Shown here: piece after piece, positions 16,931 to 23,946 of the stretch
Layout of the letters: every line of letters starts with the position of its first letter
Position numbering within the stretch: position 1 is the stretch's first letter
Origin: Paenibacillus daejeonensis DSM 15491
Lineage (GTDB): Bacteria > Bacillota > Bacilli > Paenibacillales > Paenibacillaceae
NCBI RefSeq assembly: GCF_000378385.1
Contig: NZ_KB899661.1
Location: 224,816-288,815 of the forward strand
DNA: 64,000 bases
Direction: 5' to 3'
Program-made: the position numbers and the translations under genes
Notes under the pieces: model-generated
The model's input: only the letters and a program-made list of their open reading frames with translations
Database searches by the model: none
Told to the model about the DNA's origin: nothing

Positions 16931-16953
16931 GATTGGCTTCACCACACACCATC

Positions 16954-17142
16954 CGCTAACGACAAAAGTACAATTATTTCTCCCCCAAACACCATCCAGC
17001 CCCCTCTTAAAGTCAAAAATACACTTAAAAACGCTCAAATACCCACTTATTTCCATATATTCACAAACTAACTGCGCTTTTGTCTTTATCCACCCGCTAC
17101 ATAGCCAATTCGCCATAATGAGTTGTATTTTTGTCTTTAGCG
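16954..17142. repeat. Intergenic array of GACAAAA-TACAA motifs, inverting, 51-bp pitch
   Basis: Four copies of a motif close to CTAAAGACAAAAATACAA lie in a 189-bp A+T-rich block: forward at 16954-16973 and 17006-17024, reverse at 17075-17090 and 17123-17142. The forward pair and the reverse pair each have a 51 bp pitch. The outermost copies act like 20-bp terminal inverted repeats with 18 matches. No gene is visible in this 300-bp gap. Confidence 0.7.
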
Positions 17143-17234
17143 AAAGGGAACTGGACAAACTTTCATAGTAGAGAAATCCGCTGGATTTTGGTATGTTGGT
17201 ACAACACACAGAACTAGCAAAAGGAGAGACAGCA

Positions 17235-17657
17235 ATGGAAATTAGACGTGTAACCAATCAGGCGCAGCTGGAGGCGGCGTTTCGCATACGTATAGAGGTG
17301 TTTGTAGAGGAGCAGGGCGTGCCGCAGGAGGACGAGTTGGACCAGTACGAGGAAGAAGCCGAGCACATTCTCGTCTATGAAGGCGAGGAGCCAGTCGGCA
17401 CGGCACGTCTGCGGCAGGTCGAAGGCGTAGCCAAGCTGGAGCGAATCTGTCTGCTCCCCGCCTACCGCGCGTCTGGCTATGGCCGCCAAATCATTGCCGA
17501 ATTAGAGCGCATCGCGAGCGAAAAAGGCTGGACCAAAGCCAAGCTTCACGCCCAGGAGCAAGCCAAAGGCTTTTACGCCAAGCTGGGCTATGAGCCGGCC
17601 TCCGACGTGTTTATGGAGGATGGCATCCCGCATCTAATCATGGTTAAAACACTGTAG
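17235..17657 (+). CDS. GNAT-family N-acetyltransferase
   Basis: A 140-residue acetyl-CoA-dependent acetyltransferase of the YjcF/ElaA-like type. Seen: FRIRIEVFVEEQGVP near the N terminus, beta-4 VGTARLRQV, acetyl-CoA loop ERICLLPAYRASGYGRQI (variant R/QxxGxG/A), and LHAQEQAKGFYAKLGYEP. The ATG at 17235 has AAAGGAGA upstream. Substrate unknown. Monocistronic, with a terminator at 17848. Confidence 0.9.
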   Translation: MEIRRVTNQAQLEAAFRIRIEVFVEEQGVPQEDELDQYEEEAEHILVYEGEEPVGTARLRQVEGVAKLERICLLPAYRASGYGRQIIAELERIASEKGWTKAKLHAQEQAKGFYAKLGYEPASDVFMEDGIPHLIMVKTL

Positions 17658-17811
17658 CGCGGCATCCTCGCAGGAGGCTTGCTAGCCACCTTGTCCGTTC
17701 AAGCTCAAGGCTAGTTGACAGGCCATCGGGTTCCGAAGAGACAATCATCAAACAATCCTACAAAGTGGAGCCTTTTCTTCGAAGCTTAGCCTGGACCTTT
17801 GTGGGGGCCAT

Positions 17812-17841
17812 AAAAAGCAGACGGCCCCGCGGCCGCCTGCT
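17812..17841 (-). terminator. Terminator of minus-strand MFS gene
   Basis: On the minus strand AGCAGGCGGCC pairs with GGCCGTCTGCT (one mismatch) and is followed by TTTT. It lies about 60 bp past the MFS stop at 17901 and faces the terminator at 17848-17896. Confidence 0.75.
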
Positions 17842-17847
17842 CCCCTA

Positions 17848-17896
17848 CCCTGCGACCCCCCGCCTCTAAGGCGAGGTGAGGCGCAGGGCTTTTTTT
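17848..17896 (+). terminator. Terminator of GNAT gene
   Basis: CCCTGCG (17848-17854) pairs with CGCAGGG (17882-17888) around an inner CGCCTC/GAGGCG-like hairpin, followed by seven T residues (17890-17896). Confidence 0.8.
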
Positions 17897-17900
17897 ACCA

Positions 17901-19091
17901 CTATTGGTTCAACACTCTCCGAGCAACCACCATGTACATGACGAGATATACCGCGCACATTACAGCTACAAAGCCGAATCCACCAAACACATCCGCACGT
18001 CCCGCCCAATAGCCGAATCCTAGCCCGGACAGCATCACGGCTGCGTGCTCTCCAAGCGAATGGAACGAACCCAGCGTCGCCCGCATCGCGGGGTCGGCCC
18101 GGTGCTGCATGTAGCCGGACACCAGCGGTTCGAGGAAGCCCGACGCTAGGCAGATCAGCGCAATAGCCGCCAATCCGCTGATGCCCTGCCCTGCCGCCAA
18201 CCAGGCAAACCCGGTAACCATCAGAGCAAGCACCCCGCCAAGCAGCATCCGGTACGTCACCTTGCCCTTCAACAGGTAGGCGAGTAAGCTGCCTGGCAGA
18301 CGAAGCGCGTAGATTCCGGCAGAGACCAGCCCGAAGTACAGTACAGGAATACCCACCCGGTCGAGATACAGCTGCCAGAACTCATCAATGAAATTCACTG
18401 CAGCACCAATAATCATCGCAGATAACAAGACGAGACATAGCTGTGGCTGCCGTCGAAAAAAGCGCAGCGATGCCACAACATAGGCCCGAATGGGCATCGG
18501 CGCCTCTTCCGGTTCTTCCCCTCCTATTGCCCTTGGCGGCTCCCGGAGCAGGCAAGCGAAGAGCAGAGCCAAAGCGGCAGCTGTCAGCGACAGCCAATAA
18601 TTGAACGTAAAACCGTATAAGCTCGCCAGCACACTTCCGCTGAGCGCGGCAATGACCGTGGCGGTGATGTCCAAGGCATGCAGACGGCCGACATGCCGCT
18701 CGTAATGCCGCTCTCTCCCTTGGGCAAGCAGCGACTCATACAGCATGGCCTGTTCGGCACCACTGCTGGCTGAGCGTCCGATCCCGGCGAGCAGCACCAC
18801 CACCGCGAAATGCCAGAAGTTCTCCGCGAACACCAGCAGCAGAAATTCGGCACAGCCCAGTATACCAGCCAGCAGCAGCAGACGCCACCTTCCCCACCGG
18901 TCGGCCGCGATACCGGAGGGCAGCTCACAGAGGATCACCGTGGCGGCAAAGATGATCTCCGTATAGATGACCATCTGAATTGTCATTCCCCGCTCTTCCC
19001 AGTACAGACGCTCAATAACATAGGCAGGGATCAGACTGGAGAAAAAGCGCATCGCGTAAAGCCAATAGAGATTATAAGCGTAATTGTACAT
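17901..19091 (-). CDS. MFS transporter
   Basis: A 396-residue major-facilitator protein with about 12 helices. Seen: first helix region MYNYAYNLYWLYAMRFFSSLIPAYVI, the loop 2-3 motif GIAADRWGRWR, and ARRVLNQ at the C terminus. A GAGGGAG site precedes the ATG. It resembles efflux-type MFS proteins, but substrate cannot be told. The spacer of about 210 bp upstream separates it from the epimerase gene and holds no evident gene. Confidence 0.88.
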   Translation of the reverse strand: MYNYAYNLYWLYAMRFFSSLIPAYVIERLYWEERGMTIQMVIYTEIIFAATVILCELPSGIAADRWGRWRLLLLAGILGCAEFLLLVFAENFWHFAVVVLLAGIGRSASSGAEQAMLYESLLAQGRERHYERHVGRLHALDITATVIAALSGSVLASLYGFTFNYWLSLTAAALALLFACLLREPPRAIGGEEPEEAPMPIRAYVVASLRFFRRQPQLCLVLLSAMIIGAAVNFIDEFWQLYLDRVGIPVLYFGLVSAGIYALRLPGSLLAYLLKGKVTYRMLLGGVLALMVTGFAWLAAGQGISGLAAIALICLASGFLEPLVSGYMQHRADPAMRATLGSFHSLGEHAAVMLSGLGFGYWAGRADVFGGFGFVAVMCAVYLVMYMVVARRVLNQ

Positions 19092-19303
19092 GGTTCGTCT
19101 CCCTCATCATGAGATTAGAATGTGAATTCTCTCTCATGCCCCGGGAGGCGGACGTGCACGTCGATGGACGCTTTCTTAGCTAGGTGGTCTGGCAAAGGTC
19201 ATGCTCGTTCCTCCTCTATCGCTTCTTCTCTAGACTATGCCGCAGATGGCAGACCTACCTGCTCAATTAAATCGATGGCCCGTCTGCAGACCATCTCAGT
19301 GAG

Positions 19304-20320
19304 CTACCCTTTAACCATTTTGACTGCGGCTTCCATCGCCTGAACGACTCGATCACACCATTCGTCGAACTCCGGATCCTCCCGCTGCAGCTCTGGATTC
19401 GCCAAGATGTGGGACACGGTCTCGCGGATACCCTGGTCCAAGCGCGTCGTCGCCACGAAATCCGGCACAAGCCGCTTCAGCTTGCTGTTGTCGAAGACGA
19501 CCGTATTCGCCTTGTCGCCCAGCAGACCGCCCTTGAAGTCATAGTCGCTGCTTGCATCGAGGAAGGCTGACGGGACATGAAGCGCATGGAGCTCCACTCC
19601 CAGCGCATCTGCGATGATTTGATAGATTTGATTCCAGGTAACCGATTCGTCGGAGGTAATGTGCACCGATTCCCCGATGGCGTGGATGTTGCCCATCAGT
19701 CCGATGAAGCCTTTGGCGAAGTCGCGGTTATGTGTCATCGTCCACAGGGATGTACCGTCGCCGTGGATGATGACCGGTTTGCCGGCCAACATGCGGCGGG
19801 CCACCTGCCAGGAACCGTTTGACCCATGGACGCCAAGCGGAATGGAACGCTCGTCATACGTGTGGCTCGGCCGCACGATGGTTACCGGAAACCCATGGTC
19901 GCGATACTGCTTCATCAAATAGTCCTCACAAGCAATCTTGTTACGCGAATATTCCCAGTAAGGATTGGATAATGGCGTGCCTTCGGTAATCCGGTAGTCG
20001 GAGAGCGGCGTCTGGTAGGCCGAGGCCGAGCTGATGAAAATGAACTGCTTGGTCTTGTCCTTGAACAGCCGATAGTTACGCTCCACATGCTCCGGTACGA
20101 AGGAGATGAAATCCGCCACCACATCAAAGGACAGATCCTCGATAAGACTGGCGATCTGCGCCTCGTCCTTAATATCTCCTTCTAGGGTACGCACGCCTTC
20201 CGGAAGCTTCGTATTGCGGTTGCCCCGATTGAGTACGTAGAGCTCACATCCCTGCTCAGCCAGTTGTCTTGTAATTGCGGCACTGATCGTGCCAGTTCCT
20301 CCTATAAATAGCGCTTTCAT
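19304..20320 (-). CDS. NAD-dependent epimerase/dehydratase family protein
   Basis: A 338-residue extended SDR. Seen: MKALFIGGTGTISAAITRQLAEQG (nucleotide-binding GxxGxxS/A variant), acidic LEGDIKDEAQIA, SSASAYQT, and the YSRNK catalytic Tyr-x3-Lys. The fold is closest to the atypical epimerases that resemble plant CSP41. The ATG at 20320 has GGAGGTGG upstream; the ATG at 20335 is part of that site. It lies 42 bp behind the GyrI-like gene and is probably co-transcribed. Substrate unknown. Confidence 0.85.
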   Translation of the reverse strand: MKALFIGGTGTISAAITRQLAEQGCELYVLNRGNRNTKLPEGVRTLEGDIKDEAQIASLIEDLSFDVVADFISFVPEHVERNYRLFKDKTKQFIFISSASAYQTPLSDYRITEGTPLSNPYWEYSRNKIACEDYLMKQYRDHGFPVTIVRPSHTYDERSIPLGVHGSNGSWQVARRMLAGKPVIIHGDGTSLWTMTHNRDFAKGFIGLMGNIHAIGESVHITSDESVTWNQIYQIIADALGVELHALHVPSAFLDASSDYDFKGGLLGDKANTVVFDNSKLKRLVPDFVATTRLDQGIRETVSHILANPELQREDPEFDEWCDRVVQAMEAAVKMVKG

Positions 20321-20362
20321 GAAAGCCACCTCCATTGAATTGGATGAATTCTCAAAACTGTG

Positions 20363-20848
20363 TTAGAGCACGCTGACAGGCATCATAATAACAAATTCAG
20401 GCTGGTCCGTGTGCGAATTCTGCTCCATCGGATAGATCTCCAGATGCGTGACCTCGTCATCCGGCTGGCGCATCCCTTGGGTCTTCATATAATCCTCTAC
20501 CAGTTGATAGGACTCGCCAATATCTTGTCCACTCACATGACGATACCTCACGTAATTCAGCTCCGGCAGCGCAATCGTCACCATGCCTTCCGGGATACTC
20601 TCCACTTGGGCTACCTCGACTAGCGCGTAGTGCGTCAGTCCATTATCTTCTTCGGGATAGGATAGTCCTAGCAGCTGCTCTGGATGGGTGCGGTGTGGGA
20701 TCTCGTCCAGTCTCTCTTTTAATGCAGCCTGCAGATTACGAATCTCACCCTTGCCTGCTTGCGTAAACGTACCTTCCCAATGCAGGCCGATGGCCTGGAA
20801 TGCCGGTTTCGTGGCAACTGTGACGCCGTTGTTCTTGCTTGATGACAT
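20363..20848 (-). CDS. GyrI-like small-molecule-binding protein
   Basis: A 161-residue stand-alone effector-binding domain (AraC effector-binding/GyrI-like fold). Seen: the alternating strand-helix pattern with AFQAIGLHWEGTFT, LLGLSYPEEDN, YALVEVAQVESIPEGMVTIALPELNYVRYRHVSG and a C-terminal THLEIYPM. The ATG at 20848 has GGAGGCG upstream. These proteins bind hydrophobic or cationic small molecules; some hydrolyse cyclopropanoids. Likely upstream partner of the epimerase. Confidence 0.8.
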   Translation of the reverse strand: MSSSKNNGVTVATKPAFQAIGLHWEGTFTQAGKGEIRNLQAALKERLDEIPHRTHPEQLLGLSYPEEDNGLTHYALVEVAQVESIPEGMVTIALPELNYVRYRHVSGQDIGESYQLVEDYMKTQGMRQPDDEVTHLEIYPMEQNSHTDQPEFVIMMPVSVL

Positions 20849-20952
20849 AGGAATCGCCTCCATATCAGATGATCAGGTGGGTCTTGCCGAGTCGTTTGTG
20901 CCGCGCGTTCAACGGGTAAGGCTATACTAATCTGGATTGGGGGTCGTCCGAC

Positions 20953-21405
20953 ATGAAAAAGTTTGACTATGAGCTCGACTATGACAACTTGGATCTGCGC
21001 AAGCAGCCCGAGTTATACACCGTCGGCCGCGGGGAGCAAGGCGTGTTAATGGTCGAGCCCTACAAAAGCGAAATTCTGCCCCACTGGCGCTTCAAGACGC
21101 CCGAGATTGCCAAGGAATCGTCCGAGCGCATTTACGACATGTTTCTGGAGTACAAGGACGCGGAGGATTTTGTCGGGATGGACATGGCTCGCAAATTCCT
21201 CCAAATGGGCTACACCCGGGCCAGACGTTATACCAACCACAAGGGCGGCCGCAAATACTCCAAGAAGGATGGCTCCATCCTGCCTTATCAGAACGACCCG
21301 GTTAAGGCCGAGGCCGCAGCCATCTTTAAAGCCAAGTGGGAGCAAGCCAAAACGGATGAAACCTACATTAAGCTTAAGAAACGTCATCGGGAGTTGTATG
21401 AGTAA
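20953..21405 (+). CDS. DUF4385 domain protein
   Basis: A 150-residue protein matching the DUF4385 pattern: FDYELDYDNLDLRKQPELYTVGRGEQGVL, PHWRFKTPEIAKESSERIYDMF, VGMDMARKFLQMGYTRARRYTNHKGG. Function is unknown; the family occurs in bacteria and phages. Transcribed divergently from the GyrI-like gene. Confidence 0.85.
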   Translation: MKKFDYELDYDNLDLRKQPELYTVGRGEQGVLMVEPYKSEILPHWRFKTPEIAKESSERIYDMFLEYKDAEDFVGMDMARKFLQMGYTRARRYTNHKGGRKYSKKDGSILPYQNDPVKAEAAAIFKAKWEQAKTDETYIKLKKRHRELYE

Positions 21406-21486
21406 GTATCTTCTATATTACACGAGAGCGGCGCTTGGTGGAACATTACCCTTTTAAGAGTAAGTAAATTCAGGAACTGTCCATTT

Positions 21487-21501
21487 ATAGTTAAAAACTA
21501 T
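21487..21501. promoter_or_regulatory. 15-bp palindrome upstream of methyltransferase
   Basis: ATAGTT-AAA-AACTAT in an A+T-rich 170-bp spacer. A TATAAT-like hexamer lies at about 21552 without a clear -35. Possible operator; nothing else is visible in the spacer. Confidence 0.25.
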
Positions 21502-21576
21502 CAATTATATAAGTTATATATCTTATACAAATAAGAACGACAGGTCTATAATCAGTGTCAAAGGAGGGGAAGCGAC

Positions 21577-22353
21577 ATGACTCATTCGACTTCTACGAAC
21601 CAATGGCAGGCCGACACGTATGATCACAAACTGGACTTTGTCTCACGGCTGGGGGATGGCATTCTCTCACTGTTGCAGCCACAGGCCGGCGAACGCATTC
21701 TTGATCTGGGGTGCGGCACAGGCGACCTGACTGCTGAGATTGCAGCAGCTGGTGCGGTGGCCGTGGGGATTGATTTATCGGCGGAGATGATTGAAAGGGG
21801 CCGGAGCAAATATCCGCATCTGGACCTGAGCGTTCAGAATGCGTATACCTATCGGACGCAGGAGCCGTTTGATGCGGTGTTCTCCAATGCTGCGCTGCAT
21901 TGGATGCGAGACGCCGGTACCGTCGCTGAGACCGTGGCGCTTGCCTTGCGTCCCGGCGGCCGCTTCGTCGCCGAGTTCGGTGGGCATGGCAATGTGGCGG
22001 CCTTGGTCGGCGCTACCGAGGCGGCGCTGGCAGCTCATGGCTATGACCCGGCCGGGCGGAACCCGTGGTATTTTCCCACGGTTGGGGAGTACGCCTCTCT
22101 GCTGGAGGCGCGCGGTTTCCGGGTGATGTGGGCCCAGGAACTGGACCGCCCCACCCCACTCAAGGGAGAGAGCGGCGTGCGTGACTGGCTGGACGTGCTG
22201 GCCGACGACTTCTTCCATGACGTCAGCGCCCCCGACAAAGCCTCGATCTACCAGATGGTCGAAGACCACCTGCGCCCGGCCATCTACGTAGATGGCCAGT
22301 GGGTGGCGGACTACCGCCGACTGCGGATCTGCGCGGTGAAGGTAGCAGAGTAG
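21577..22353 (+). CDS. Class I SAM-dependent methyltransferase (Tam-like)
   Basis: A 258-residue cytoplasmic methyltransferase resembling trans-aconitate 2-methyltransferase. Seen: NQWQADTYDHKLDFVSRLGDGIL, motif I ILDLGCGTGDLT, GIDLSAEMIERGR, and FSNAALHWM, which is typical of the Tam group. An AAAGGAGGGG site precedes the ATG. Real substrate is uncertain; many Firmicute homologues are annotated only as methyltransferases. Confidence 0.88.
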   Translation: MTHSTSTNQWQADTYDHKLDFVSRLGDGILSLLQPQAGERILDLGCGTGDLTAEIAAAGAVAVGIDLSAEMIERGRSKYPHLDLSVQNAYTYRTQEPFDAVFSNAALHWMRDAGTVAETVALALRPGGRFVAEFGGHGNVAALVGATEAALAAHGYDPAGRNPWYFPTVGEYASLLEARGFRVMWAQELDRPTPLKGESGVRDWLDVLADDFFHDVSAPDKASIYQMVEDHLRPAIYVDGQWVADYRRLRICAVKVAE

Positions 22354-22369
22354 GCGGCTAGTTTGGTTT

Positions 22370-22446
22370 CGTTGGTAGGTGGCCAGGAGGTACGGCGTGG
22401 GGTTGGATTGGTTGGTGGTCAGGAGGTACGGCGTGGGGCTGGATTT
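22370..22446 (+). repeat. Two-copy 36-bp direct repeat
   Basis: CAGGAGGTACGGCGTGGGG occurs at 22384 and again at 22420, with flanking bases also similar. It lies just after the methyltransferase stop. An open frame across it (22363-22587) has no ribosome site and is not called. Confidence 0.7.
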
Positions 22447-22535
22447 GTTCGAAGGCGGATCAATGATGGGCTACGGGTTGGTGGCATTGGCGGGGAGATG
22501 CTGGATTTCATGGGCGGGGGCACAGCAAGTAAACG

Positions 22536-22670
22536 AATAAACTCGAAATTTCGATCTTATTGGCTGATTAATGATCAAATGTCTTAAATAGATATGAAAT
22601 TTCATACTTATTGAGTGATTTTCATGCGAAACCGCTCATTTTATATGAAATTTCATACTTGTTGAATTGT
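22536..22670. repeat. Intergenic GAAATTTC array, three units, 51-bp pitch
   Basis: The core GAAATTTC occurs at 22545, 22596 and 22647, exactly 51 bp apart, each followed by (c)atacTTATTGA-like sequence. The same family recurs at 44703-44840 with the same pitch. Noncoding; in the 680-bp gap between 22353 and 23036. Confidence 0.75.
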
Positions 22671-22742
22671 TAATGTATGCTTAATCTCGATGTCACTCCT
22701 ATCCCCACACTCTAGCGTTGTTCCAGGATTGTATAATTTTTC

Positions 22743-22771
22743 TTGCGAATCTCTGCCCGATCGCTTATAAT
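22743..22771 (+). promoter_or_regulatory. Near-consensus SigA promoter
   Basis: TTGCGA (22743-22748) and TATAAT (22766-22771) with a 17 bp spacer. The predicted start is near 22779, only some 20 bp ahead of a terminator hairpin. Confidence 0.65.
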
Positions 22772-22800
22772 CGAACCATAAATTGATTCGTGAACGGGAA

Positions 22801-22840
22801 GCACCCTTCAACAGCAATTGCTGTTTTGGGGTGTTTTTTT
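22801..22840 (+). terminator. Terminator close behind a promoter
   Basis: CACCC (22802-22806) pairs with GGGTG (22829-22833); the inner palindrome CAGCAATTGCTG (22812-22823) extends the stem; a T run follows at 22834-22840. With the promoter at 22743-22771 it would define a transcript of about 60 nt, or an attenuated leader of the stalk-domain gene at 23036. Confidence 0.65.
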
Positions 22841-23035
22841 ATGCGTATCCGACGTGAAAGAAGCTTGGTCGTGATACCAAGTATTATCAAGTATTTCTTA
22901 GTATAACCGGTAATTTGGATGAACCTAGCAGGTTTAGTATTCAGTTAGGGGGTTGGAGCGCCGATATTAGTAAAAAGATTAGGACTATGGAACTAACGAT
23001 CTGCCCATATACTTTGAACCCTGGAGGGATTACAC

Positions 23036-23944
23036 ATGATGAAAAAACTGATGGTCACCGTACTTGCAGGAGCAATGATGATGACGATGGCCCCTGCCCC
23101 AACCACCCAAGCAAACTCAACAAAGATCGTACGTGCCGATATGCCACTGGAAGTGCTCTACAACGCGCGTAAGATCGTTTTCGATGTGAAGCCCAAAATG
23201 GTAAACGGCACTGTGCTCGTCCCGATCCGCTTTGTCTCGGATAAGCTGGGCGGTCAACTCACCGTCAATGGCAAAGACATTACCATTGTAAAAGGCAACC
23301 GAACGCTTAAGCTAACAATGAACTCTCGCGCGGCTTCTTTTAATGGAACAGCAGTCACGTTGAATCAGCCTGCTATGGTCGAACGAGGTAGAACGCTGGT
23401 CCCACTGAGAGCCGTCAGCGAAGGTTTGGGCACTCCAGTAGAATGGGATGGTGTGAACCAGTTTGTGTGGATTGGGCATAAGGAGATTCCGGATATTGCG
23501 GATGCGGTGCCTGCGGAAGACTTTAAGCCTTACTTACACTACTATAAGGGGTTTGAGCATCATGCATCGAAACGTGGTGAAACGATAGCTAACGCTCATG
23601 TGATTAAAGATAGCGATCTACCTATAAAAATTAGAAATTATAATATTTATCGATTGGATCTTGCTTATGATAATAAAGGGGATCAGTATCTTAGATTTTC
23701 TACTACATTCTTAGGTACGATAGGAATGCCGGTATTCGTTTTAGAAAAAGGGAACTTTGAAATACGCCAAGAAGGATCATTTCTAAGAGATACTTTTGAT
23801 AATGATGTTAGAGTTCGTTATGTATCAATAAGCGCTTTAGCTTATGCGAAACAGAAAAAAGTAGACCTTAAGAAAGTAGACTTTTTTGCAGTACCAAGAG
23901 ACTTAGATAATGCAGTATTATTTAAAAATAAATGGAGGTCCTAG
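23036..23944 (+). CDS. Secreted stalk-domain (copper amine oxidase N-like) protein
   Basis: A 302-residue exported protein. Seen: signal peptide (MMKKLMVTVLAGAMMMTMAPAP..., cleavage near TQA/NS), then a copper-amine-oxidase-N-like stalk domain with two typical phrases, VNGTVLVPIRFVSDKLGGQ and ERGRTLVPLRAVSEGLG. The C-terminal half (from about residue 165) is not recognised and is visibly A+T-richer at the DNA level than the first half. In Paenibacillaceae such stalk domains sit on cell-surface proteins. Two bases separate its stop from the giant protein's ATG, and the giant's GGAGGT site lies inside its last codons, so the two are translated together. Confidence 0.85.
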   Translation: MMKKLMVTVLAGAMMMTMAPAPTTQANSTKIVRADMPLEVLYNARKIVFDVKPKMVNGTVLVPIRFVSDKLGGQLTVNGKDITIVKGNRTLKLTMNSRAASFNGTAVTLNQPAMVERGRTLVPLRAVSEGLGTPVEWDGVNQFVWIGHKEIPDIADAVPAEDFKPYLHYYKGFEHHASKRGETIANAHVIKDSDLPIKIRNYNIYRLDLAYDNKGDQYLRFSTTFLGTIGMPVFVLEKGNFEIRQEGSFLRDTFDNDVRVRYVSISALAYAKQKKVDLKKVDFFAVPRDLDNAVLFKNKWRS

Positions 23945-23946
23945 AT

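Noticed and set aside
16954-17142. Insertion sequence
   Set aside because: No transposase; the element is 189 bp. Kept only as a repeat that might be a non-autonomous element.
22363-22587. Open frame of 74 codons with VGGQEVRRG repeats
   Set aside because: No ribosome site, directly after the methyltransferase stop, and the repeat is a DNA-level duplication; no domain visible.
22536-22670. CRISPR-like array
   Set aside because: The units are only partly conserved, there are only three, the spacing sequence is not unique-spacer-like, and no cas gene is nearby.
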